Assembly (NCBI GenBank): GCA_016271365.2 | Contig: CM028132.1 | Coordinates: 590,371,001-590,435,000, forward strand | From: Neoceratodus forsteri | Taxonomy: Eukaryota; Chordata; Ceratodontiformes; Ceratodontidae | Reading direction: 5' to 3' | DNA: 64,000 bases | Part shown: piece by piece, positions 1 through 9,960 of the stretch | Position numbering within the stretch: position 1 is the stretch's first letter | Layout of the letters: every line of letters starts with the position of its first letter | Made by a program: the position numbers and the translations under genes | The notes under the pieces: generated by a model | Told to the model about the DNA's origin: nothing | The model's database searches: none | What the model saw: only the letters and a program-made list of their open reading frames with translations

Positions 1-1221
1 GCAAGACAGACTCATACACGGTGTGTCAGTTCAGTGGCCATCTTTTATTCTACTCAGGGATAGTGGTCTTGCATCACTGGACATATACAAAGAAAAGCTT
101 ACTGTGCATGACAGGAACTTACTTATATAATGGACTACAATACCCACATGTATAAACTACAGCTCTAATCAACTTCTTACTGTATATATCCATGCATATA
201 CTACAAACTTCTATGTTTCTATGTAAGACCCTCCTAAGGCTGGCTCACTCCCTCTAGGCTGAGATACAGATATGACACACTGATGAGTCCTAACAAGGAC
301 AAAATATCTGTCTATGTCTGTTGTTCTCAGCCTTTGCTGGTTGCATTGTAAGGCCCATTGGCACGGTGCAGTTCTGCTTAAATTTGAGTCAGTCCAAATT
401 CCTTTGTGGGGAGTTACATATGCTTCCCATGATGCTTTGCATTATTGGGGTATGTCCAGTTGTGTTTTTCTTTGAAATTTGGCTATCTGGCCAATACCCT
501 TTCAGGTAAATCCTTGCCTCAGGGCATTTGCTCTGTGGTTCTTGTCTGTTAAAGTCCTCCTTGGGCTGTTTTGATATTTTATCCTGTACCCCTGATAAAT
601 GGCAATGTTGAGGTCCAAAGTGGCAGAGGCAAAAATGCACTTGCCCAGTGTGTCTAATTACTTGAATTCTTTGTCAAGATTCTTGGTACTTATATGAGGA
701 ATTGCCCTGGAACTATCATGAGCAGCCGTAATCAACTCATATTCCATTTCTGGTTAAGTAGTGTAATAAGGTTTGGTACAAGGGGCAGGAATATGCTTTT
801 TTTCACCTTCTTGGGGACCACTGGAAGGGTACTAGATCCAGGGCAGGCTGCCACTGTAGCATTCTCCAAATCATAATATAAAGGACAAATGACTACTGGG
901 CAACAGTAAATAACACTAAGGTAAACTAACTTAAGAGTATCATATAAACTCAAAAATTTTACAAAATAAAAAAATGGTACTTATAGCTAAGAACACTTAG
1001 CCACACAGATTGAAACAAGACCCTATGGTGACTTATTTCTTCATCACAGAAATATGTCTTCCTTTTGACTCTCATGGGGAGTGTGACCACACTACAGAGT
1101 CTTACCTTTAACATTCTATTTCTGGGGCAACACCTAAGGGCTGAGATGCTGTTGTTTGTATGACATTAAAAATATACTCTCATTACTAGAATCAGTGATA
1201 GATAAAAGCAAACGAGGATCA
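1..1221. other. left flank without a recognised gene
   Basis: No convincing coding region or transposon end was found here. The longest open frames (60-83 codons) have no recognisable domains. At about 205-222 there is a short TTCTATG-type repeat, which resembles the 3' tail of CR1 elements such as the one ending near 32195, but no CR1 body precedes it. I also looked on the minus strand for the PLD3 exon expected after 2581 (with its HKD motif) and did not see one. Confidence 0.4.
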
Positions 1222-1229
1222 TTATCATG

Positions 1230-2245
1230 TAGGGGTGTGCATCAAATTAGAATCAGCTGTTGGGTAACTCAAATACCAGGTGTATTCGATGAATACATGA
1301 ATAGCAGGATACTGTGATGTATTCGACATAAAGTGTATTCAAAGCTGCTCAGAGAGCTTTACAGAGCTCTGTAACTCAATTTATGTTAGTTCTAACCCCA
1401 CCACCACAAATCTCATCTCATTCCCTGTCATGTAGCAACAGCAGTAGTAGAATCTCTCTCATCTGTACATGTGCACACACACACTCACACACCAGTCTCC
1501 CATCCTGTGTTGGGCAGCAACAGAGAAGTGTTGGTGCACTTTTCTGGGCTTTGTTTCCCTTGTTTTGAATCTTTGGCCTCACCTGGTGGGACGTTTTTCT
1601 CCACTACCCCTGTGGAGGTAAGAAGTTTTAACGCTGCACACAAATAAATGTTTTCTTTATGTAGTTTTTCAGAACTCAAGCTTTGCACTCACTGATGTCT
1701 CAGCTGCATACATGAATGATTGTTTAGTATGCTAATGCTTCTGTGGCGGTGCATTTAATATAAGCTGAGATTCAAAAATATAAATGTGATTTGCACTTTA
1801 CGTGTAAAAACTGTAGAGTGAAAGAACGATTCTGGAGATTGGTCAAGAGCCCTAATAACAGTTTTTACAACCTACAGTCAGACTTGCATTTGGACAGTCT
1901 TTATTTTCATTGCAGGGGCCCCATCTCTGGTGTTGAGTGAAGAGCGTGCCACATGGCAATCAGAAAGAGTTTGAGTTTGGGACCATTTTTGCAGAGTGAG
2001 CACTTTATACACACAAGCGCCTTCCTCCCTCATACAAATCTTGTCCTCTGCTGAGCACTGTCCCTATTTCAACAGAATCATAGGGGTGACAAAGCTTCCC
2101 TACTTAGTTGCTTTTTTTGTCTACAACATTTTTTTAATGTTTTTCATTATGGTCGAATACCTGCATAAACAAATAAAGTCGAATACCTGGACTATATTTG
2201 TCAAATGTTTGATGAATACAAAATTTTTGTATTTGCACACCCCTA
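1230..2245. mobile_element. hAT-1, non-autonomous hAT-type DNA transposon
   Basis: The ends are inverted copies of TAGGGGTGTGCA (1230-1241 and 2234-2245). They are directly flanked by near-identical 8-bp target duplications, TTATCATG at 1222-1229 and TTAACATG at 2246-2253 (7 of 8 match). Eight-base duplications and TAGGG-type short termini are typical of hAT elements. Just inside both ends lie related subterminal motifs of the form CAGGTATTCGA. The 1016-bp interior has no transposase-like frame, so the copy would need an enzyme supplied elsewhere. The one mismatch in the duplication suggests an old insertion. It lies about 0.3 kb from the PLD3-like exon, in the intron that follows that exon in the gene's orientation. 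Confidence 0.8.
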
Positions 2246-2253
2246 TTAACATG

Positions 2254-2580
2254 TTTGGAAATGAGTAAGGAATAGTTAGATTTTTGCAACATGGAGGTGC
2301 AGTAGGAATGTAGTCTGCATTTTAAAAGTGCAATTTTTAAATTTTTTTTGTGGAAAAGTGCTCTCCCTGTGACGTAACTGCTACCCCATTAAATCTGAAT
2401 CTGCTTCCAGCCTAGTAACTGAGCTGGTAAGTCACATTGAAGGAATGGGGGAAGGGGTGGAATTGGCTGAGTGAGGTCACATTTCTTTGTCACTGACATC
2501 TGAATATCCAAAGTCAAAGGTTAACTACAAGCCATAAAATATTATTTTATGCAACACAAAAAAAATTCTTTAACACATAC
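2254..2580 (-). other. probable intron following the PLD3-like exon
   Basis: On the minus strand this follows the splice donor GTATGTG (rc of 2574-2580). No further exon-like frame or transposon end was seen between hAT-1 and the exon. Confidence 0.45.
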
Positions 2581-2746
2581 CACACTGATGTCACAGCCTA
2601 GCGGCTCCTTGCTGAGTATGCTGAGTGACTGCAGGAAGATGAACATCGGCTTGTAAGAGTGCTCCCAGCAACTGATGAGTAGCTGAACCTTCACGTTCCT
2701 GGTGCATGCAGCAGCACGCAGCTGGTCATCAATATCTGGCCAAAAC
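2581..2746 (-). CDS. PLD3-like: phospholipase D3-like internal exon
   Basis: This 166-bp minus-strand segment encodes 55 uninterrupted residues beginning FWPDIDDQLRAAA, with VKVQLLISCWEHS in the middle and ending CDISV. From family knowledge this matches the segment of vertebrate PLD3 just upstream of the second HKD motif (FWP.IDD.LR, then VKV.LLISCW.HS); PLD4 and PLD5 fit less well at LLISCW.HS. PLD3 is a type II membrane protein of the endolysosome related to phospholipase D and acting as a 5' exonuclease. The acceptor is a T-rich tract ending TTAATTGCAG and the donor is GTG|GTATGTG, so this is a spliced exon rather than a processed retrocopy. The first base completes a codon and the last codon is whole. 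No neighbouring exon was found: the next should lie left of the window and earlier ones at higher coordinates. Confidence 0.77.
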
Positions 2747-3109
2747 CTGCAATTAAAAAAACAGGTTATGTAAGCCAATCTTTCAGTAAAGCAGCTTAGG
2801 CTCTGGATTCTACAAACTATCCCTAATATCCTGGTCAACTCTGAATCCTGGCTGTCTGCTTGGATCAGTGATAGTGAAAGCATCATTCTTGGCTATGAAC
2901 CCTTGCAGCAAGATTGGGGTAAGAGAGGTCGTGGTGTATTTATATACATCCTTTGTAGTCTCCCCTATGAAAATATATTCAACATAGCAGTATTACTATC
3001 AAAAAGTGAAACATTTTTTTATTTGAAGGCGATGCCATGTGACATTCTCAGAGTGAAGTGTGGGTTAATATGTTTCATGCTTGAACTTGTGATGAGGTGA
3101 TATGTGTGC
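2747..3109 (-). other. probable intron preceding the PLD3-like exon
   Basis: This begins with the polypyrimidine tract and acceptor of the exon (minus strand). Beyond that, only unassigned AT-rich sequence is seen before the CR1 fragment starts. Confidence 0.4.
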
Positions 3110-4240
3110 CTGGCCTTGATGTGATTCCCCTTCACAAAAGTGGGAGCAAGTCAGAGGCAGGAAACTACTGACCTGTCAGTTTGACCTCAGTGGTAGGGAA
3201 AATTATGGAATCACTTCTGAAGGAAAAAACTGTTGAGTACCTAGAGGCCAGTGGGGCACAGGACCCAAGGCAGCATGGATTCACAGCAGGAAGGTCATGT
3301 CAGACAAATCTAATTGATTTCTTTGACTGGGTGACCAAAGTAGTAGACCAGGGAGGGGCTGTGGACATGGCCTACCTAGACTTTAGCAAGACATTTGACA
3401 CAGTCCAGCACAAAAGATTAATAAACAAATTAGCCAGCCTAGGAGCTGGTCCCAGGGTGGTAGCCTGGGTAAAACACTGGCTGGACAACAGGACACAGTG
3501 GGTAATAGTAAATGGAGTCCACAGTGAAGAAAGAAGGGTTACTAGTGGGGTACCACAGGGTTCAGTACTGGGGCCAGTCCTTTTTAATGTCTTTATAAGT
3601 GACATTGCACAGGACCTGGAAGGAAAGGTATGTCTCTTTGCAGAGGACACAAAGATCTGCAACAGGGTTGATACGCAAGGTGGGGTGGAAAGGATGAAAA
3701 GGGACTTGGCAAGGTTGGAGGAATGGTCAAATGTATGGCAGCTTAGATTCAACACAAAGAAGTGCAAAGTAATGCGCCTGGGAAGCAGAAACCCAGGGCA
3801 AGAGTACACAGTGGGGGGTGAGATACTGACAACAATAAAAATGGAAAGGGACCTGGGGTAGTCATAGCGGATGACCTAAAGGTGGGCCAGCAATGTGAGA
3901 AGGCAGTAAGGAGGGCTGGGGGGATACTGGGATGCATAAGAAGAGGCATCACCAGTAGAAAACAGGATGTTGTTGGCTCTCTGTACAGACAGTTGGTAAG
4001 ACCACATCTGGAGTACTGTGTACAGTTCAGGAGACCCCATCTCCGCAAAGACATAGACAGGGTGGAGGCTGTCCAGAGGAGGGCAACCAAAATGGTGCAG
4101 GGTCTGCACCAGAAAACATATAAAAAAAGACTAAAGGAGCTTAAGATGTATAGCCTCAAGGAAAGGAGGGAGAGGGGGGGACATGATAGAAACTTTCAAA
4201 TACCTCAAGGGAATCAACAAGGTCCAAAAGGTGCCACCCA
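3110..4240 (+). pseudogene. CR1 LINE fragment, reverse transcriptase part
   Basis: This is the reverse transcriptase half of a CR1 element, truncated at both ends. It begins in the segment DVIPLHKSGS, with an in-frame stop shortly after in the NYRPVSLTS-like region. It then runs through the finger motif QHGFTAGRSCQTN (about 3271-3310), DFSKTFDTVQHKR, PQGSVLGP and the catalytic box. The box reads FAEDT instead of FADDT, so the second catalytic aspartate is already lost, and this copy cannot encode an active enzyme. A one-base loss near 3858 shifts the frame after MERDLG, and the reading continues with ADDLK and RGITSRK. An extra G near 4170 breaks it again at RERG. Homology stops near 4236 with no TTCTATG tail, so the 3' end is missing. 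Confidence 0.88.
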
Positions 4241-4674
4241 CATGGTATATAGGCACCGTTTGTAAAAAAAAACCCACCAAGTATAGAAAAGGGAGATTTT
4301 AATATCTCCATAGATTAAGGCAATACATGGAAGAGGCAAAACAGGTAATCATCGTCTGCCGGTTTTGCCTTGTGATCTCCCAAAGTAGCCACTTCACCTA
4401 GCAACATGCTGGCTGCACCGACCCGAAAATGGAATTTTACGAGCAGCAAGGTCATTTAGTAAATAAATGTATACTGGGCCTCAAGGGGAGATTGGGGTGC
4501 TCGAGCCACAATTTATGCATCAGTGGCTTGAGCCCCATTGCCAATACATCTCCTTTAATACACAGTTATTTGTATGGGAAAAAACGTGATCCATTAATTA
4601 AACTCTGATAACATCACTGTAGCTGGAGCTCACTGACTAATCACAGTTCAGGAAATGTTCTTGCCATTATATAA
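4241..4674. other. unassigned interval
   Basis: A short A-run at about 4263-4272 follows the broken CR1. The rest holds no frame or repeat end that I can assign. Confidence 0.35.
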
Positions 4675-6680
4675 TGTTTGCTATTTATTTTTGTTATTTA
4701 CTTGAAAATTGGTAACTGGGAGAGGTACACTGAGCCAAGGCTCATTTCATGGTGTGACTTGAGGTGAACAATGGAAGAACAGCAGTACATACATAATAGC
4801 AAAACAGTCAAACAACATTTGGTAAAAGTTTGTATAAAATAATAAAGGTGGGCAAGCCAGGAATTTTTCATCTAGAGCCAAGCCAGAGCTGACCCAGGGG
4901 TCTGGCTTGACTTTATGAGTCAAAACCCGAGCCGAGCCTTGGCTACTGCAGGCCGTTCTCTCTATAGGAGTGGAACATTTCAGACACTACATTAACTGCT
5001 CAGGTTGACAAAAATGTTTGCTGTGACAATAACTGGCTCGGCTTGACTTTGGCTCTCAATTTCCTATAGAGGTTGAGCCGAGCCAGGCACTAAGCTCGAG
5101 TCATGTTCAAGCCTGCTCTGGCTTGTCTACCTCTACAAAATAACAATAAATACAAAAATTGTATGTAAAGACACTAAAGTGCAATACAGTCCACTAAGAA
5201 CACCTACCAAGAGCATATGCAGAAATGGCAGCAAATATACAGTGAACAAGAACAATATTGATAACAGGTGAGTGACCTGTACAGCTAGTTATCGCCTGAC
5301 CTCATAGTGGAGGGAGCAAAATGTAGTGTTATAGATATGAATCCAAGGCAGGAACAAGTACCAGCTGGCTGCTACTAGGATGGTAAGGCTCAGCCAGGGA
5401 GGTGTCAGGAGGAAGGGTAGCAGGAACAGGTGGAGAGGGGTTGCAGTTTCAACTTGTGCCTGAAGGAGTCAGGGGATGAGAAGAGGTGAAGGGAGGAGGG
5501 AGTTGGGTCCAGAGTGATGGAAGATGACAGGGAGAAGGCAGATTGCCAAGCAGAGGGGTGGAAAAGTGTGATGGTCCCTGGAATGAAGGTAACAGGAACC
5601 AGAGGGAGTTGGGAGAGGAGAGGAGAGGTAAGAGGGAAGGAACCCAAACCAGTATCTGGATATGAAGGTGGTACAGTGAGGCTGGTAATGTGAGGGCAGA
5701 GGGAGTGTGGATAGGGATGAATACAGAGAACAATGGTGGGAGCGAGAGGGGGAATTTGTAGCAAATAGGAAGAAGGAGTTGCAGAGGGTGTCTGTTCTGG
5801 GGAGGGAGGTAGAAGGGGTGGTGCCATAAACCACATCGCATAGTCGAAGACAGGGAGCACCATTTTGGTAACAAGCTCCCAGTGGACTTGCAGAGATAAG
5901 CAGTTTTCATTGCAGTACAGGGCACCAAGCTTGGGACACAGTTTTGCATGGATGGCTTCGAGGTGGGCTGAGAAGTCAAGTTTACTGTCTAGCAACACTC
6001 TAAGTTACTTGTTGGATCAAACTGCTTCAAGAGGCGTGCCATCCAGAGTGGTAAAAAGAGGGGTACAGCGAGTCTGACCAGTTACTGACTGGTACCAAAG
6101 GTCATGGACACCATTTCTGTACTGTTGACTCTGAGTTGGTTGGATTGGAACCAGTGCAGAATTTTATTGAAGTCACACTGGAGCAGATCTTTCACAGATA
6201 CGGTGGAGGGACTGGAGGTGAAGATCACTGTGTCATCTGCATACATGTGGACAAGTGAGTTGGTACAGGTAGGTGGGAAGTCATTCAGGAATATGGAGAA
6301 AAGGATGGGAACCAAGATAGAGCCCCATGGGACCTCAGGCTGTATAGGGAGGGGAGATGACTGGGTGCCTCCAACCTGTACCGGCTGTTGCCGCCCGTTA
6401 GGTAGGAACACAGCAATGCAACAATTGGAGCTGAGAGGCCAAAAGACCTCAGCTTGTCCAGGAGGAGTGAATGTAACACCAAATCAAAGGGTTTGACCAG
6501 ATTAATAAATATTGTGGCCACAATTTGTCCCAGTCCATCCCGGTGGAGACAGACTCAATGACACTCAGCAGGGAGGAGACTGTGGAATGGTGCTTCCAGA
6601 AACCAGGCTGGAAAGCTGAGAGGAAGCTGGAGGATGAAAGGAAGTCAGGGAGTTTTGAATGGACCTATTTCTTGTGCAGC
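4675..6680 (-). mobile_element. LINE Xa-1, minus strand, 5'-truncated
   Basis: On the minus strand this starts in the reverse transcriptase (AFQPGFWKHHSTVSSL near 6600). It continues with a decayed AKAFD box (INLVKPFDLVLHSLLL) and the catalytic box HMYADDTVIFTSSPST (about 6230-6280), which keeps both aspartates. It ends with the thumb segment LDSKLDFSAHLEAIHAKL (about 5940-5995). A C/T-rich 3' UTR follows, and the 3' end near 4675 resembles those of other LINE-X copies (rc of TTTATTTTTGTTATTTACTTG). Several frameshifts break the frame. The family is CR1-group, perhaps Rex1- or L3-like; I cannot assign the clade by eye. hAT-2 sits inside its 3' UTR, so hAT-2 is younger. Confidence 0.75.
4843..5135. 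mobile_element. hAT-2, short hAT-type MITE
   Basis: The termini are TAAAGGTGGGCAAGCC at the left and, on the opposite strand, TAGAGGTAGACAAGCC at the right. The 8-bp flanks are TAAAATAA (4835-4842) and CAAAATAA (5136-5143), a 7 of 8 match. The 293-bp interior holds further inverted segments built on GGCTCGGCT-like words and has no coding capacity. It interrupts the 3' UTR of LINE Xa-1. Confidence 0.75.
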
Positions 6681-6687
6681 ACAGAGA

Positions 6688-8498
6688 AAATATTTATTTA
6701 TTGAAATGTTTCACCAGGAAGGCACACTGAACAAGTTGCTCATTTCCCGGTGCGACTGGGGGAAGGGGTACAATATAATGACTGAATAAAGCATACAATT
6801 TATATTACATTGCTGAGAAAAGTAACAAACTACTTTTGTGAGATGACAAACAGTTAATATTTGACATTCAGCTATTATTTAACATATCTGCAGAGAATAT
6901 TTACAAATCATTTGGCATACCTAAGAATTAACATATAGAATTTTGATTAGCCCTATAGACCACACCTAGTGGGATTGCACTGCAATTATGCCGGAGATGG
7001 TACAGCAAATAGAGATTTGGGTGCAGCGAATCCAGGAGGGAGGGGAAGGGGATGCCAGCTGAGGGGGGGGGAGCTAATAAGATGGGATAGTATAGCCAGG
7101 GTAAAGATTAAAACCAGTTGTGAGGGGCAAGTTAGCATGGGGCTGGTGCAAGTAGGGAGCAGCCCAAGCAAAACAAAAGTGCAAGTAATTAGCACAAGTA
7201 AACTAATGATTATTTAAGTGCAATGGGGTAGCAAGAAGGGGTATGAGAGCGGTGGGGATGAGGGATTGGGTAGGAAAGACAGGTCATGCCTAAAAGCTGG
7301 CTCAACTGGAAGCAGAGAACTCTGCCAGGGGCAGAAAGAGGTGATGACTCTGAAATGGAGGGGGAGTGAGGGGAAGGGGGAAAGATATGTTAAGAAGGTG
7401 GGTAAGGAGTGGATGGAGGATAAAAGTGGTGAAGGAGGGTGGGAGGGAAGAAGATTGCACAATTCTTGGCCTTTCCAGGATGCTGAGAACCCTGCCAGAG
7501 GGCAGGTACAGGCGAGGATTAGTTGGGGATAAAGGAGGTAGAAGAAGCTTGCCTAAGTCTGGGCCTCTCCAGGATGCTGAGAACCCTGCCAGAGGGCAGA
7601 ATCAGGCAAGGATAAGTTGGGAAGAAAGGATAGAGCAGGTGGGGGAGGGAAGGGGGAGGCTAACCTGGAGCTAGTCCCCTCCAGGGTACTGAGAACCTTG
7701 CCGGGGCAAAATAAGGTGAGGCTTATTTGGGTATAAAGGATAGAGGAGGTGGTAGAAGCTTGCCTAAGTCTGGGCTTCTCCAGGATGCTGAGAACCCACA
7801 AGAGGGCAGAATCAGGTGAGGATAAGTTGGAAAGAAAGGACAGAGTGGGTGGGGGATGGAAAGGAAGAGGCTTACCCAGAGCTAGACCTCTTTCAGGATG
7901 CTGAGAACCCTGCCAGAATGCAAAATAAACAAGATCAAGTTTGTAATGGAGGATAAAGGGGGAAGGGGTAGAAGCAAGGACTGGGGAAGGAGCAGGGGGT
8001 AAGTGTAGTGGAGGGGAGCATACTGAGGAGCAGGCTTGAGGGGGAGAGGTTCAGAAGGGGTAGTGCGGTGCAGAGTAGCAGACTTACATGAGGGCAGTTA
8101 AGGAGGATTAAAGCAGAAGCAGCTAGATGAGAGAAAGTTATGTAAGGCAGAGGCTAAGGAGTGGGAGGAGGAGGAGTGGCATATTTGGGGGGAGGAGGGA
8201 GTTCCAGATTTTCAGGAAACGATGGGTGAAGCCTGACTGCCCAATGAGAATGGATCATCACGGGACCAGCAAGGTATGAGTGTCAATGAATCTGAGGGAG
8301 GGGGGGGACGGAGCATGAGAGGTAGGAGGTAAGCTCTCCTAGCCAGAATTTAGCAGTGCGTTTGGCACAATGAGCGAGACTTCTGTTAGCAAGCAGAGGA
8401 AAGGACAGGGCATGGCAGAGGTCACAATGGTGAGTACATAATGGAGCATCAAGGGCAAAGCAGCAGAAGGAGTTAAAGAAAATATCCAAAGCCTGGAT
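6688..8498 (-). mobile_element. LINE Xa-2, 3' part with tandem-repeat 3' UTR
   Basis: The 3' end is the minus-strand reading of TATTTATTTATTGAAATG (about 6689), followed by the conserved TTTCACCAGGAA block. The only protein-like part is the C-terminal segment at 8283-8498, with LDIFFNSFCCFALD, THHCDL and AKFWLGELTS. It is closely comparable to the same region of Xa-4 (about 19400-19560) and Xa-5 (about 48400-48540). Between them lies about 1.6 kb of purine-rich 3' UTR containing the alternating tandem array at 7478-7925. The element is 5'-truncated at its junction with the L2 at about 8498. Confidence 0.7.
7478..7925. repeat. tandem array with alternating 94/112-bp units
   Basis: The core GGATGCTGAGAACCCTGCC (or a close variant) recurs at 7478, 7572, 7684, 7783 and 7896. 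The spacings are 94, 112, 99 and 113 bp, so two unit lengths alternate and the true period is a dimer of about 206-212 bp. A weaker related core (AGCAGAGAACTCTGCC) lies near 7310. The array is in the 3' UTR of LINE Xa-2. Confidence 0.8.
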
Positions 8499-9960
8499 AG
8501 TTGTTCAGCCGACAAACCTGCCTCCCGACGATCTGGGTCCACAACCTGCATCTCAGTTTTAGCCGGGTTCAACCGCAGCCAGCTGGCACTCATCCAGTCC
8601 TGGATCTCGGAAAGGCAGTTATTAAAGACCAAGAGGATCCCATCCTGTTTGGGCACAAAGGACATGTACAGCTGAATATCATCTGCATAGCAGTGAGAAA
8701 ACAAGCCGTACTTTCTAATAATATCTCTCAACAGCAGTATGTACTCTGCGAACAACATGGGTGACAAAGTGGAGCCCTGCAGTACCCAACAGGGTAGGGA
8801 GAGAGGGGCTGAGGAATAAATTCCAGACACCACTCTCTGGGTTCTATTCTTGAGGAATGATTAAAACCATCTGAGAACCATACCAGATAGTCCACAGATA
8901 AACAGCAGGCACTCCAATAGCACACCATGGTCCACAGTGTCAGATGCTGCAGAGAGATCGAGGAGGACCAAGATGGAACGAGTCCTCTGATCTCTCGCTA
9001 TTAGGAGGTCATTTAGCACCCGAACAAGGGCCATCTTGGTACCATGCCTCTTCCTAAATCCTGGCTGGAGAGAATCATAGACATTTTGGGTGGATAAATA
9101 ATCATCCAGCTGCAGTGCAACCACCTTCTTAATAACCTTGCCCACAAAGGGCAGGTTTAGAGACAGGTCTGTAGTTGACCAGACAGTCTGGGTCAAGAGA
9201 GGACTTTTTAAGGAGAAGTCCAACAACCACCTGCTTTAGGGGGTCTGGGAAGACCCCCCCCCTCTCCAGTGACCTCCAGACTATCTTGGCCAGGACCGGG
9301 CCGATTTCATCAGCACACCCTACAAGAAGGCGCTTCAGGCCCAGGTCCAAACTACAGCTGGTTGGTCATAGAGTCTGGATGGTCCTCACGATGTCTGTGA
9401 TTTCCAGCCGTCCGAAGTCAGACTAGGTAAACTGGGCACCCGCAACCTCCTGCCAACCTCCGTAATACCTCATAGAGGGGGCTGAACAGATCCCGGACCT
9501 GATGGTTGCAACCTTATCTGCGAAGAATCAAGTAAACTCGTCACACCTCTCTTGTGAAAAAGCTCCACCAGGCTGAAGACAGATTGGATTGCACAATCTG
9601 TCGACAGTCTGGAAGAGTTGAGCTGGTCCGTTCTGCGCAGCAGCAATCTCCCCTGAACAGGAACTCTGCCTTCTTATGGGTGATTTGCCAATTGATAGGC
9701 CGCATAAAGGTCCAGCCTAAGTCTGTCACACTCCAGGCCTGATTTCCACCTGCACCTTTCTTGTCTTCGTCCCACTCTCCTCATCTCATTCAAGGTCTCA
9801 TCAAACCATGAGGACCTCGGGCAAAGAGTAAGAGGGCGAACACGAGTAGGAGCTATGAAATCCAGGGCTTCTGTCACTGCCTTATCATAGGCAAGTAGAA
9901 GGGGGAGCCTTTGTTGTGACTGACAGACAGATCTGCCAACCAAACCTTTTGGATTCTGGG
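8499..9960 (-). pseudogene. L2 LINE fragment (L2-a), endonuclease-RT linker and RT
   Basis: Read on the minus strand, this begins with the L2 linker segment (YDKAVTEALDFIAPTRVRPL near 9870). It then has LKKSSLDPDCLVNYRPVS near 9190, FRKRHGTKMALVRVLNDLL near 9010-9060, LLDLSAASDTVDHGVLL near 8940 and the catalytic box HCYADDIQLYMSF near 8680-8700. Both catalytic aspartates survive, but the PQGS motif reads LQGS and stops and frameshifts divide the frame. The signature CYADDIQLY with LNPAKTE is typical of vertebrate L2. The 3' end is missing: homology changes directly into LINE Xa-2 at about 8498. The N-terminal endonuclease is also missing. Confidence 0.85.

Noticed and set aside
5405..5998. 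Three overlapping minus-strand frames rich in Pro, Ser and Leu
   Set aside because: Only the first part belongs to the LINE thumb. The rest is pyrimidine-rich 3' UTR that reads open by composition.
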